A program made the position numbers and the translations under genes. DNA of 64,000 nucleotides. Origin: Micropterix aruncella. Taxonomy: Eukaryota > Arthropoda > Insecta > Lepidoptera > Micropterigidae. The DNA lies in the NCBI GenBank assembly GCA_944548615.1, contig OX155961.1, forward strand, positions 22,778,120 to 22,842,119. Reading direction: 5' to 3'. The notes under the pieces were generated by a model. The model made no database searches and was not told the origin of the DNA. It saw only the letters and a program-made list of their open reading frames with translations. Of this stretch, positions 33,358 to 45,100 are shown piece by piece (within the stretch, counting starts at the first letter, position 1; each line of letters begins with the position of its first letter).

Positions 33358-34500
33358 TTAGCAGTTATGATGGAATAAAGAAACTGAAAACATAGATACG
33401 TGTAACCTAAACACATTACACTCCTTTTGTGGGCAGTCGTGTAAAAACAAAATAGCTCACAAAACAACTACAATTCATAAATCCAAGCTTTTTTGTTAAA
33501 CTACGATGGGATTCTCCGACCGGAGTCGGGTCTTTCATAATAATATTATTACACTTCTGGGGTGTGAGCAGTGGACTCTAAACTAATGAGCGGCTGTAGT
33601 AGGTTCAGGACAGCTGTCGCACAACATTTGAGCGTTCACCCTACCGCCCATTCAATCCCTCTTCAAAGTCATATAATTTGAAATGCAGAAATCGTAGTTT
33701 TAGATATTTTTAGTAGGAAGGAAGTTAGAGACCGAATCGATCTACAGAATCCGATCTGAAGCTTTCTCAATAATTAGGAAAGTGATTCTGAAGTGGTTCT
33801 GGATTGGAAAACGGTGGTGATTTCAATACAATTTCAGCATTGCTGGCGTCTAGTCCTACAACATTACATTCCAGTGAATCGGAAGAGGAATACAAAAGTC
33901 TCCAAATGTTGGAAAATGTGATTTTTGGTCGTCTGTTTGTATGACAGCTCATCGATACTTTTCAGATACGGAGCCCTAAAGATTATCGGTCCATTTCATC
34001 TATTAATAGAGCATATTTGGCTCTTCTCATATAAATGTTCAATAATATAGATTTGCGGAAGAATTTTAGAAATTGAACAACGCGATCTTGTGTTATAGCT
34101 TCTTAAGCCTACCATTGTAACTCAAGAATACATGGTCCGAATTCATTTTTCTTTCAGTAATAGGTGTTTCTTTTTAGTTTCGATATTTAATAAAATATTG
34201 GAAAATGTCTAAAATGTGATTTTTCGGTCGTCCGTTTGTCTCGCAGCTCTCTGACGTCGTTTATGGATACCCCCCAGAATTTAACGAGCTCTTTCCATTG
34301 ATAAATAAAACAGATTAACGAAAGAATTTACGAAACAGACATTTTTTTCTTGTTATTGATTCTAAATGTTCTAAAACGTGGAGATATTTTATTTTGTTGA
34401 TTTGATGTTGAAATTAATTTTTGATTTATTTGTAAAACGCAAGACGTTTCGTGCTAGTCTTGTGTTGAGGGTAGGGCGTGCGCTAGCGTAAGCAATATAT
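33358..34500. other. Unexplained repeat-like stretch before gene A promoter
   Basis: Two diverged blocks share gttggaaaatgtgatttttg..cgtc.gtttgt..acagctc (about 33906-33950 and 34196-34245), each followed by an attaataga/gataaataaaac stretch. No coding frame. Function unknown. Confidence 0.4.
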
Positions 34501-34806
34501 TATTTTTTTACTAATATTATGAGTGTTAACGAACTACTATAGGTACCTACTGTAGTGATTGTCTAATCTCATTCGTAAACGGGGTGGTAATTTGTTATTG
34601 TATACTCTAATGTATTAATTAAGCTATATAATGGCGACGGAAAGACGATTATAAAGCTATATTAATACACCGTCTTTTTTTAACACAGGAAAGATCGCAT
34701 CGCCTCATGTTGTAGGTACAACAGATACGGGTATTCAAATCCGAGCGTTTGTGATTTATTGTGTTTTTTACAATGTTTTATGAATCAAGGCGCTATTCTG
34801 CATTAG
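34500..34806 (+). promoter_or_regulatory. Conserved upstream region of gene A
   Basis: Aligns with 38945-39225 upstream of gene B over roughly 300 bp. Shared words include aactactataggtacctact, ggaaagatcgcatcgcc and gtgatttattgtgtttttta. Shared sequence up to the TATA box shows that the promoter was duplicated with the gene; whether it is constrained or simply young cannot be told from two copies. Confidence 0.65.
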
Positions 34807-34813
34807 TATAAAA
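34807..34813 (+). promoter_or_regulatory. TATA box of gene A
   Basis: TATAAAA in the context gtataaaacgggggtgtgta, the same as at 39226 for gene B. Start expected near 34839-34845, where gcacattcactg contains initiator-like motifs. Confidence 0.75.
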
Positions 34814-34838
34814 CGGGGGTGTGTATCTTCGATAAGGC

Positions 34839-34877
34839 ACATTCACTGTGAAGTCTCACGTTGGAAACAAACATAAA
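34839..34877 (+). other. Non-coding exon 1 of gene A
   Basis: About 39 bases from the presumed start to the donor gtgagtaaag at 34878. Contains no ATG; the start codon is the first codon of exon 2. Intron 1 is 34878-36643 (1766 bp). Confidence 0.7.
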
Positions 34878-35029
34878 GTGAGTAAAGTTGATCTATAGTA
34901 ACATTTTTACATGCTATCAAATTACGTGTTGGTTCGTTTTGCACTTGATTCTTTTACTTTCTTATTTCTATGAAATGTTTCTTCAAGGACTTTGCTTAAT
35001 CTACTGTATTTTGGATTCCATATTTACAT

Positions 35030-36030
35030 AATTGAATCGAATCAAAATAATTTATTCAATAATAAATCAAATCAATTTATTTTATTATTTTTCCATCTGG
35101 GCGTAAAAAATACTTTAAAACAAAAACTTTAAAACACACACAAATTAAATATTAAATACTTAAAAATATTTTTTTTAATAACAAGTTCAATCTCATGATG
35201 GAGCTTTAATTTAAAAAAAGGTATGTTTGTGTAATTTAAAATCAAAAGAAACACAAAAGAATAAAAAAACACTTTATGAATCTGTTCTACCTTAAAGGAG
35301 AGAAATCAGTTCTAGAATGCCTACAACTTACTAATTAACTACCTTTGACAAACGGCCATAGTACGTATATATAAAAATAATCGTCAAATAAGGTATTAAA
35401 ATCATAACCAGAAAAAATAAATACTTCATGAAAATAAAGAAAGAAACAATAAGATAGTCAGAGAGAATTGCAATTATATCTACCCATCAGAATATACACA
35501 TATTCAACGTTATTCAGGTCAAAATTCAACTATAACAAAAAAAATATTTTAGTTGACAATAAAGAATTGAAATAATAATATTTTATTTATTTTATTTTTG
35601 CTAAAAAATAGAATAAAATAAAAAAAAATAAACAAATATACAATAATCGTCTTTGCAATCAAAATTCAGTGATAAACTTGGTATGAGTTATTATTATAAA
35701 TATCTGATACAATAAAATAAATATAATACGATAATCATAAACAATAATAACAATATTATGTAAACATTATGTCACTTCGTAATTAGGTCATTTTTGAAAT
35801 AATATATTATAATATAGATATAATATAACCTAAAATAAAAATATCAAATTTTTAAGATTTATTTTTGCATACCACTGGACATTATCTACCATTCCACTGG
35901 GCATTATCTAAAATAAGATTTACAGCATTTTTGATGCATTATGGCAAGGTGTTGTAAGTTTTTGGTATCTGATTAAATATAAAAAGTTTTTGGTCAAATA
36001 TTGATATTTTCAAGAAATCCATTCAGGCAA
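35030..36030 (-). mobile_element. Old LINE 3' region in intron 1 of gene A
   Basis: AT-rich sequence aligned in order with three separated pieces of gene B intron 1 (39410-39750, 41390-41536, 43384-43720). The B locus continues into a minus-strand LINE coding remnant (SKPFRYHAEGLFREYKNLDV at 43840-43930). Shared by both genes, so it is older than their duplication. Confidence 0.6.
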
Positions 36031-36251
36031 AATACTTTCTAATCAACAACCTACATACCAATGTGATTTAAAATACCAATTCATTTATTGTCAATTGTTA
36101 TATTACAGCATTTTTGTTTCTGTTAACTGGATTTTTTGGAGTAATTTACTGTATATCATTCTTAGTTAAATTAGGTAACTAATTTGAGATTAATTTAATA
36201 TACTCGTAATTGAGCATTTCTACACAATTGTAATGTTTGTAATGGAAATAA

Positions 36252-36571
36252 ATTAATAGTTTAAAAAGAAACACTAAAAATACGCTTTTATAAATGCACG
36301 TAAAAACCACATCATCAGATTTTGAAACCTAATCGTGGTCAAAGTTCATTACAAGGCTTTTCTAACAATACGATGTTTCATCATGAAGTTCCAGTTCATA
36401 TCTTCCGACTCCATCATCAGATCAGTTCGACAGTACCATATTATTGAATTGTCATCAAAACTACATACAGCTGCCAATTTTCATGACGCTACGATCCTTG
36501 GAAGATGGTTAAATTAGTTACCTTAGATTCCATTACATAGTTACATACAGGTCGACCTAATAAAAGCGTGT
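36252..36571 (+). mobile_element. MITE-like repeat, uninterrupted copy in intron 1 of gene A
   Basis: From attaatagtttaaaaagaaa through tacgcttttataaatgcacg to gtcgacctaataaaagcgtg. Ends 72 bp before exon 2. Absent at the same place in gene B, so it inserted after the duplication. Confidence 0.75.
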
Positions 36572-36643
36572 AAATACTTTTATAGATTTCGCTGTGCTGG
36601 ACCAGTCGGTTCGCATCAATTAATGTATCTATTTTCTGTTCAG

Positions 36644-36876
36644 ATGTTCAAAATTGTCGCTTTGTTCGCCCTCGTGGCCGTGGCTTTCGCCTCTGAAGAG
36701 AAACGAGACCTTCAAGCGCAGGGACTCGGCTATTCTGCTCTCGCCTCTCCGTCGGCTTCGCCGTACCATGGCGGATACAGCAGCGTTTACCAACACGGGC
36801 TCGGAGTTGGTGGCTATCAAGCTGGACTCGGAGGCTATGGTCCTTCGGGCTACGGAGGCTATGAAGCTCAGATAAG
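36644..36876 (+). CDS. Gene A, coding exon 2: Gly/Tyr-rich cuticle-type protein (159 aa with exon 3)
   Basis: Secreted structural-type protein; a cuticle role is inferred from composition. Signal peptide MFKIVALFALVAVAFA (1-16), then SEEKRDLQAQG, then a Gly/Tyr/Ser-rich part (GLGVGGYQAGLGGYGPSGYG). The acceptor ctgttcag ends at 36643 directly before the ATG; the upstream in-frame ATG at 36623 is intronic. The exon ends ..GATAAG before donor gtgagttc, leaving two bases that join the first base of exon 3 (phase 2, Ser codon). Joined length is 480 nt, 159 codons plus stop. It shares the MFK.V..LF..VA.A.AEEKR start with the genes at 512 and 13681, so all four are one family. The family name is not certain. 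Confidence 0.87.
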
Positions 36877-37253
36877 GTGAGTTCGCTATTGATCTGTATT
36901 CGCCAACTTGAATCACAATTCTTTTTTTGAAGTCAAATTATCAACGAAAAGTTTCTGAAATGCAAGACGCATTGAGACTCCACGTCATAATGCTACTAAT
37001 AGGTCATCTCATTCTCTAGAGGTCATCTTTAAAATAAATATCAATATTAAAGGCTTGAATATATTAATCGTCAATAATAGGCTTTTTATGTGGGGCCTCT
37101 AAATTCTACTTGACTATGCACTTGCCACTGTTGAATAGATACTATTTGAGTTTATCAAATATATTTTCTACTCGATTTCTGCAGAATTTCTTACTAAGAT
37201 ATTTTTATGTTAGATGTGGCATTCTAATAAAGCAATTTATTTTATTTTGGCAG

Positions 37254-37500
37254 CCCGTTCGCCAACCGCTTCGGAGCCAGGAACGTCTGGGGAAATGGTC
37301 ACCCATACAACCAGTACCAGCAGCAGTACCAACAGCAGTATCAGCCCCCGTACAGCCCGTTCCAGTCCAGGTCTCTGGGTTACGATGACATCCACGCCTA
37401 CAGCCCGTACAGCCAATTCGGAGGCAGCCAGTACTACCAGGGATACCAGGGAGTCGGCGCCAGCCCCATCTACCCAGGACACTCTGCTATTCATAAGTAA
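37254..37500 (+). CDS. Gene A, coding exon 3
   Basis: Begins after the acceptor ttttggcag (ends 37253) with SPFANRFGARNVWGNGHPYN, then a Gln/Tyr-rich stretch (YQQQYQQQYQPPYSPF), DDIHAYSPYSQFGGSQYYQG and the end IYPGHSAIHK with stop TAA at 37498-37500. No cysteine. Intron 2 is 377 bp. A polyadenylation signal variant ATTAAA is at 37629-37634. Confidence 0.88.
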
Positions 37501-37628
37501 ATAGGCACCGGCACCCAACCTCTCGTATATCTCGTAAACACATCATTTCACCCCTCTTTCGGATGTTTCTTTCGTATTATTTTTCTGTGATACACTGATT
37601 GTAAATAACGGTTGCTTGTTGGTACTGT

Positions 37629-37634
37629 ATTAAA
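37629..37634 (+). terminator. Polyadenylation signal ATTAAA of gene A
   Basis: In gtactgtattaaagatg, conserved at the same place after gene B (gtactgtattaaaaaat near 51379). Confidence 0.6.
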
Positions 37635-37999
37635 GATGTATACCTACACCTCCAATTTGTTTTTTATTATTATTTTTCTTTTTTTCATTACCCTGGAAGT
37701 AAATGGGGTGGGGGAGGGACGGGATTGAAACACCGGGGCAACTGGTAACAGTGGATGTAAGAAGATACAAAACAAGCGCATACAAAACAAAACAGTTCAC
37801 AAACAACTGCATTAATAAAGGTTTCTTCCTCAATTTATTTTAGGAAATTTAGATATTTGTCATTAGGTACGTGATAGTGTAGTTGCGGTTTTTTCGCACT
37901 GGATGGACACATTGAACTTGATAACTTCGATTTGAGTTGGGATTCCAAATTCAAAGCCATATTTCCCTATTACATAATCAGTTACGTATTCCGTATTCA

Positions 38000-38630
38000 C
38001 CTTCCGGTGAATAGTGACTTTCATTATCACGATACGAGGAATAAATACAATCTCCACATAAACCGACAGCGACTTAGCAAAGTGCGATACAGTTTTATTC
38101 ACCAAAAGTTGTCCTTCTATAATAAGATTCCAGAGGAAATGAAAAGCCTTTGAGAGGACTTTAAAAAGATAATTATAAATAATTTGGTAAGAAACCCAAT
38201 TTATGGTATAAGGGAGTTTGAAAATTCCAAGTTTATTTTCCATGTGGATAATTAGCAAAATTTGTAAAATTTTAACATAACGGTATTATGATAGCTGACA
38301 TTCTAATTCTCATATAATTTAGTATACATCTATTTATGTTTAAAAAATACGAAGGCATATTGCTGGATTGACAATAAAATTATTTTACGTTGATTATTTT
38401 ACATATAATTTGCATTTCTATTTGAATATATTATTCTCTCTTACTTTTAATGACATTAGCATATTTTGATTATTTGTAAGTAGGTAATTTTGAATATAAT
38501 ATTACAGCCATGACAACTATCATGTTAATTATGTTTTAATAATTAAATTTTAAGCATTTAATTTTGTGACGCATCCAAGTGTAGGAATGCCTATCTACTG
38601 GACTAGTTGATTGTATTGTATTGTATTGTA
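38000..38630 (+). mobile_element. LINE copy II, 3' fragment with (TTGTA)n tail
   Basis: Matches the last ~160 coding bases and the full 3' UTR of 19506-21118 (ctccacataaaccgacagcg, tgacgcatccaagtgtagga). The reading frame ends early. It interrupts a sequence that is uninterrupted at 52440-52500, which defines the empty site; gtatt flanks both sides. Confidence 0.85.
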
Positions 38631-38785
38631 TTTGTATTTGGTTTTGAAAAATATTGTATATTTGCTTGTATTTTGTATTTTTGTATTTCTATCTAGTAAA
38701 TTTTCCTCCCAGATTACCATCTTATCTGAAGGATGAGGTAACCTCATTAGGAAGTCATGGTTTTCTATGTCGATCAAGTCAAAAT

Positions 38786-38935
38786 TACATTTACCTTTAC
38801 ATTTACAATCTCGTCGTCTTTAATTGACGGCTAAGACCGCTCTTGGACATGTCAAAATAATTTTGCGAGGTAGTAAGTCTCGTTACTACTCTTTACTGAA
38901 CATACATAGGCAGTAAAGTATGTAACTTTTAGAAA
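38786..38935 (-). mobile_element. LINE 3' tail fragment with (TTTACA)n/(ATGTA)n end
   Basis: Shares tgacggctaagaccgctctt, gacatgtcaaaataat and agtaagtctcgttactactc with 48157-48290 (-) and 52225-52357 (+). The last is the 3' end of a LINE with coding remnants. Confidence 0.65.
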
Positions 38936-39225
38936 TATTATCGATATTCATGCACTACTATAGGTACCTACTGTACTGATTATCTTATCTCATTAGGGAC
39001 GGGGCGGTAATTTTGTTAATATATACTCTAATGTATAAATTAATATATATAATAGCGACGCAAAGCGATTATAAAGCTAGATTAATATATCGCCTTTTTT
39101 ATCATAGGAAAGATCGCATCGCCACCACGAAGGTAAAACAGATACGGATATTCAGATCCGAGCATTTGTGATTTATTGTGTTTTTTACGATGTTTTATAA
39201 ATCAAGGCTCCATCTTCTGCATTGG

Positions 39226-39232
39226 TATAAAA
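39226..39232 (+). promoter_or_regulatory. TATA box of gene B
   Basis: TATAAAA in gtataaaacgggggtgtgta, identical in context to gene A. Upstream homology to the gene A promoter extends back to about 38945. Confidence 0.75.
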
Positions 39233-39257
39233 CGGGGGTGTGTATCTTCGATAAAGC

Positions 39258-39294
39258 ACAGTCACTGTGAAGCCTCACGTTGGAAACAAACAAA
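39258..39294 (+). other. Non-coding exon 1 of gene B
   Basis: Leader of about 37 bases ending at donor gtgagtaacg (39295), nearly the same sequence as exon 1 of gene A and without ATG. Intron 1 runs 39295-45535 (6241 bp), 3.5 times longer than in gene A because of insertions. Confidence 0.7.
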
Positions 39295-39761
39295 GTGAGT
39301 AACGTTGATCTATAGTTACATTTCTATATGCTTACAAATTCTATGTTGGCTTATCATTTATTTGATTCTTTTTCTTCCTTATTTCCTTGCAAAAGTTCTT
39401 TATCATATTTGCCTAATAATAAAATAAATAAAATCAAAAATATTTCTTTAATAATAAATTAAATCAAATCAAATTATTCTATTATTTGCCGATCCGGGCG
39501 TAGAAAATACAAGACATTTAAAACACCAAGAAACTGGATATTAAATTCTTAAATATTACCATTTCAATTACAAGTTAAATGTCGTGATGGTGATAGAAAA
39601 AAACAGAAAAATATATAAAAACACATTCTTAGTTTTAGAATACATACAACTAACTAATTAAGTAACATTAACTAGCAGCAATAGAATAGATAAAAATACG
39701 GTATTAAAATCAAAACTAGAAAAAATACTTCTTGTAAAGAAAGGAAGTAGACATAATTTTT

Positions 39762-40950
39762 AAGCTATTGCATAGCTTTTATCGCGGGCCTAGGCCAGCG
39801 CGGCGACCGAATGAAGAAATTTCTTAACGAAAATTAATGATTTTAAACTGATAATTACGTCTAAACGAGTACTGCTTACGATTCGAAAAAAATATAAGTT
39901 AAACAAGAACATTTTCCTAATATTCTTAGCTTTGAATATTTAAGATTTTGTTTATATAACATAGTGTAATTAATTTGTGAAATTAGGTCTAACCGAACAC
40001 AAAAACGACTACTACTCAAATACTATCTGGCGTATTATTATGAAACCTGCACCATTTTAAAGATAATATAATTATCTATCTTTTTATCTACGATTTTTTT
40101 TCGAATAATCCGGTTTTTTGCTTTATCGAATAAAAAATTCGTGCGCGGCGCTCTATCGGAAGACGTTTAAATTATTTTGAATCATTTGCTACCGCAGCCG
40201 CAAATGATTCGGAATAATTTCAACGTTTTCCGATAGAGCGCAGTTATCTGATATCAGAAAAAATAAAATAAATAAATAATTATAATGGCATAAGTTGTTA
40301 AAAATGCTATGCAATAGCTTTACCGCGGCAGTCCCCGAGTGGAAGACGTATTTTTAAGCTATTGAATAGCTTTTATCGCGGGCCTAGGCCAGCGCGGCGA
40401 CCGAATGAAGAAATTTCTTAACGAAAATTAATGATTTTAAACTGATAATTACGTCTAAAGGAGTACTGCTTACGATTCGAAAAAAATATATGTTAAACAA
40501 GAACATTTTCCTAATATTCTTAGATTTGAATATTTTAGATTTTGTTTATATTACATAGTGTAATTAATTTGTGAAATTAGGTCTAACCGAACACTAAAAC
40601 GACTACTACGCAAATACTATCTGGCGTATTATTATGAAACCTGCACCATTTTAAAGATAATTTAATTATCTATCTTTTTATCTACGATTTTTTTGAATAA
40701 TCCGTTTTTTTGCTTTATAGAATAAAAAATTCGTGCGCGGCGCTCTATCGGAAGACGTTTAAATTATTCCGAACCATTTGCTTCCGCAGCCGCAGATGAT
40801 TCGGAATAATTTCTTTTTTCTGATAGAGCGCAGTTATCTGATATCAGAAGAAATAAAATAAATAAAATAAATAAATAATTATAATTGCATAAGTTGTTAA
40901 AAATGCTATGCAATAGCTTTACCGCGGCAGTCTCCGAGTGCCACACGTAT
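39762..40950. mobile_element. Tandem pair of 594-bp palindromic elements
   Basis: Two units (from 39762 and from 40356) each start aagctattg.atagcttttatcgcggg and end with the inverse (gctatgcaatagctttaccg). Units are highly similar (ggcctaggccagcgcggcga at 39787 and 40381). Each contains a long internal hairpin, at 40148-40241 and 40740-40831. Non-coding, MITE-like; family not recognised. Absent from gene A intron 1. Confidence 0.8.
40148..40241. repeat. 42-bp stem hairpin
   Basis: Arms 40148-40189 and 40200-40241 (gcgctctatcgga.. / ..tccgatagagcgc) pair with four mismatches around a 10-base loop. The counterpart in the second unit is at 40740-40831 with a more eroded inner stem. Confidence 0.9.
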
Positions 40951-40951
40951 T

Positions 40952-41330
40952 TTTTTTATTTTTATTTTTATTTTATTTAAGAACTAATTACTATAACACA
41001 TTGATTTGCTTACAAAAATAACAGGAACCGAATGGCAAAACCTTAACCTTTTGCTTATTTGATTCTGTCACCCAACTGGGATTAGCCCGTTCTAGGATGG
41101 ACAGCACTCTAATATTACAATCAAGTTTGCTTGATTGCTTGATTGCTTACAAATGTACAAGTTTTAGTAAAAATCTAATAAAACTAAATTGCCCTAAAAT
41201 GTGGTCTTCAAAAATAATAATAATAATAATAATGAAACATATTAAAAGATAATATAATAAATAAAATTCAATTCCATTGTATAATCGGCAATAATATAAA
41301 ATTCGATTAAATAATAATAATAATATAAAC
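40952..41330 (-). mobile_element. LINE 3' UTR fragment
   Basis: Starts with ttttatttttattttattta and continues aagaactaattactataaca, gcttacaaaaataacaggaa, matching 32212-32600. No coding part. Confidence 0.75.
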
Positions 41331-41994
41331 AATAATATAATAATATTAAATAATAATAATAATAATAATATTAAATCATATAATAATAATGATAATATAA
41401 TAATAAATAGTCAGAGAAAATCCAAACTATATCTATATATCAGAATAAACACATATTAGAAATTTTACAGGTCAAAATTCAACTATAAAAGAAAAATCAT
41501 TACAATAAAGGATCAAAATAATAATAATAATATATAGCCCAGTCACAGTAGACCAAAGAATTAACTCCGACAAGAATTACTAATTCCGTCAAAGCTGAAA
41601 ATGTTTTTCTTCCACTTTAGGCTACCCAAATAATAGTAATGTAAGTTTGCGGCGGTTTCTGAATCGAACGTTAGTCGCTATGGTCAAGAAATTGCACTTT
41701 TTGGTTTTTTGCTTATAACTTCTGAACAGTAGTTCCTATCTAAAAATTCAATAAACGAACAATGTAGTGCATAAAATTGCGGGTTCAATGATATACCTAA
41801 AGATTTAACTTATGTTTGTAGTACGGTTATAATCGTCAGTCGAAGATTGGCAAATTTTACCGTAGTCTTAAATATTTTTTCATTTGGAAGAGCCGCTTTT
41901 GAGTCACAGGGAAATGAGCGTAAAACAATTTTGAGTGAAAATGGTAAAATTTGCCTATTTTTGACTGCTGATTATGACGATACGGCTAAATTAT

Positions 41995-42860
41995 AGTTCT
42001 TTATAGTTCTTTATTGTGGGAATTATTAAAAAAACATACAATGTTTAATTAACAAACTGCCCAGAGAGCATACAACATTTTGTTTCAGAAGAAAATTCTT
42101 AAAGAAGAAGCTATATAAGGCGCAATCAGTAAAACTAAAACTATCAACAATTAAAATAATCAATATCAGAAATGATCAAACACAAGCAATAATCATCAAT
42201 AATCACATAATCAATCAAACTAATTTTTATAATGTTTTGTCCAAGAAGAATCTAAATACATTGTAATTACATTTAAATATAAGATACCATATAACTAAAA
42301 CAATCAATAAAATTATTAATTCAAGTTAAAACAATCAACAAATGAAATAAACAGTATACGCATTACATTAAAATAAAGGGGCTGTAAAAAAGTCATTTTG
42401 TAAAATTTATAAATTCCTCAATAGAGTAAAACGTATTGGTTGTAAAAAAATCCATTAAAAGTTTTTGGAACGTTCTGAGATTGCTATTATCTTTTATGTT
42501 ACATGGTAGGCGGTTAAAATAATAAGGCCCTGAGAATTGGGTACTTTGCCTAGCAGCGTTTAAAACCACGCATGGTAGAATGAAATTATTCTTGTATCTG
42601 GTGTTTTTGTTATGTATATCTTTAAATTTTACGTAACTTTCCTTTTCGGTGTAAAAATCTAATAATAGCCTATATAAGTAAAGTGATGTGAGAGTCATGA
42701 TTTTCAATCTTTTAAAAATAGGTCTACATGTTTCTATATGTTTTGCGTTGGCAATAATCCGTAATGCTCTTTTCTGAAGGATAAATAAGGGTTTCTTGTG
42801 ACAAGCGTAACAGTTTCCCCAGATCGTAATGGCGTAGCTCAGTATCGATTCAAAGTAAAA
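41995..42860 (-). mobile_element. LINE fragment nested in the DNA transposon
   Basis: The minus-strand reading gives AITIWGNCYACHKKPLFILQ, KRALRIIANAKHIETCRP and, in frame 42393-42707, NTRYKNNFILPCVVLNAARQ and YYFNRLPCNIKDNSNLRTFQ. This is the C-terminal part of a non-LTR ORF2. 5'-truncated. Confidence 0.75.
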
Positions 42861-43050
42861 TCACATTTAACGTTTTATAGATCATTCGATAAATAATTTA
42901 ATTGTCAGTTTACATTAACAACATTTTTAAATAGGAAGTGCGTTTGAGAATTTCAAAGTCAAAAAAGGAAAAAAGTGCCCAAAATATCGCGGCTTTTTAG
43001 TCATACTTTCTAACGCTCTACTCATAAACCGTCGCAAACTCATGTCACTG

Positions 43051-43299
43051 TTAACCCCTCAAATGTGAGGCGTCCCTTAAGGGATGCCTTGGCAAAATGT
43101 ATACAAAATGTATATAAATTTATATAAATGTAAATATAAATGTAAATGTGCGCCGCTTTATAGTAATCCGCTCTATAGTAATGCTATAGCTCTATAGTAA
43201 ACCCCGCTCTATGTAAATGTAAATGTAAATGTAAATATAAATTTATATACATTTTGCCGTAGGCAACCCGAGCTAATCGCCATTCATTTGAGGGGTTAA
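43051..43299. mobile_element. piggyBac-type MITE (TTAA target)
   Basis: TTAA at 43051-43054 and 43296-43299 flank inverted ends CCCCTCAAATG (43055-43065) and CATTTGAGGGG (43285-43295). Subterminal sequences are also inverted (tatataaatttatat, aaaatgtatata/tatacatttt). The centre contains aaatgtaaatgt repeats. About 241 bp, non-coding. Confidence 0.85.
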
Positions 43300-43383
43300 T
43301 TGAGGTGCTAAAATGAAAAAGAAATAATTTCCAGCTTTAATGGAATTAATTTAAACCAAAAGTTTAATTTGACTGGGCTAATA

Positions 43384-44430
43384 AAATAATCGTTTTAAAA
43401 ATCGAAATTCAGTGATAAACTTTGTATGAGTTATTGTTATAAATATTTGAAATATTCAAAGAAATATGATATTATAATTTTATAAGAATAAGTAACAATA
43501 TTATTATTTAAAAGTTATGTCATTATAATACGAAATAATATAATATGGATATGATATAACCTAAAAATGAAAATATCTAATTTTTCATAAATATTTTTGT
43601 ATACATAGAACATAATCCAAAACTAGATTTACAGCATTTGATTGATGCTTTCTACCAAGGGGTTGTAAATTTTTGGAGTTTGAATAAATGTAAAAAGATT
43701 TTGGGCTAATAATGATACTATGTGTGGTATAGAAGACGCAACAGAAAAAGATACCCTTATAAGTTTTTTTTTTGTGGAAGAGGATGTAGATTTATTATTT
43801 TGAATAATACTGCAGTACCTATTTTACCTATCGGTGGCTACCTATTTTATGTACAGCTGTTGCACATCCAGATTCTTATATTCACGAAATAGACCTTCAG
43901 CATGGTATCTAAATGGTTTGGAGTTAAACACCCCAAGCACTGATATCTGTGCTTTTAAAACTGGGTCTAAAGCCGTTATATTAGCACAACCTTAACCAAA
44001 GTCGCGACAATACCGTAACTTAAATGGACTGATATAGACAACATTATACACTATAAAATCAATGATTATACCTTTCCAAAACTATAACTAACATACTTCA
44101 GACGATCCCTTCTATTTGAATCTTTTATGTGGCCAATCGTGCGTATGACGGATCCTAACCTAACCCCTTTTACGTTATTCGGTCTATAAATTGCGGAATT
44201 ATTTATTTCAATTGGGGAAATTTTGAAATTTGACATTTGCAGCTTGAAATTACCAGATAACCTCGAAGGCTTCTATATCATTCTTCACACTTAAACTATC
44301 GTCCAGGATTACTTTGAAATAGGTGCAATGGTTTAATCTTCGTGTGCATCTATTATTTACCGCTTCAGTTTACTTATAAATGCAACAGGAATCGTAGATT
44401 GGCTAATATAAAATAGTGGAAGTTTATTAA
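43384..44430 (-). mobile_element. Old LINE in intron 1 of gene B, continuation
   Basis: 43384-43720 matches 35640-36000 of gene A. A minus-strand coding remnant (ITALDPVLKAQISVLGVFNS, KPFRYHAEGLFREYKNLDV) follows at about 43840-43990. Beyond 44000 nothing is recognisable. Confidence 0.6.
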
Positions 44431-44494
44431 ATAGGGTCGAAAAATATTTTTTTAATGGGCTAGAGTTCTTCTGCTCTGCAGTACCATTTGCAGA

Positions 44495-45100
44495 TGCAGA
44501 CTATAACGGGCGAACCCAGGAAGTTTTAACGATAATGATCGTTCTGTCTCTCGTGGGGGATCGTTATGTCTGTCTCATAACTGGCTATCTCGCGGTAAGG
44601 CGTTGGTCTCTAACGGATTGTGGCGTAGCTAGACGCTGGATTGTTTTGTCCAAAGTCTTCTACGCTCACTCCAGGGAGATAGAACGACTAATCGTTAAAA
44701 CTCCCTGTGGTGACGGGCTCGCCCGTTGTAGTCGACAACTCAAGTTGTCTCTCGTGGGGTGAGAATAGAAGACTTTGGGACGATACAAATCTACCGTCCA
44801 GCAAAGCCGAAAACCCCTCAAAGTCCATCACCTTACGGCAAGGAACTCGAAAGGTAACCTAGTGCGCCACCTTGCCCTCTGGCTACCAGTTTTGGCAGGA
44901 TATCTCCGTCTGGAATTAACCTTCAGGATACCTCCATTACGCAAACTGATTATGGGACCGAAGTCGTTTCCGCGGCCTCTACCTGGTAGTACAGTTCAAT
45001 ATGAATTTATCGCGGACCTAGGCGTCCTTTGCCCGTAATGCCACTAGAACGGGTGGCCCATCGATAGTTTCCAGAGTGGCATGACATGTAAACATCTACC
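44495..45100 (+). repeat. GC-rich unclassified dispersed repeat, copy 4
   Basis: Contains two inverted-type modules found in the foldback at 23311: ctggctatctcgcggtaagg, ccagggagatagaacgacta and gtgacgggctcgcccgttgt at 44570-44745, then a diverged version to 45050. Lies in intron 1 of gene B. Confidence 0.6.

Larger units (their letters stand above)
41537..43378. mobile_element. DNA transposon remnant with GCCCAGTCA inverted ends
   Basis: Left end gcccagtcacagtagacc and right end the inverse of gcccagtcaaattaaact, flanked by TA on both sides. On either side of it, sequence continuous in gene A intron 1 is split. No transposase is recognised. Its interior carries two later insertions (41995-42860 LINE, 43055-43295 MITE). 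Confidence 0.65.
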
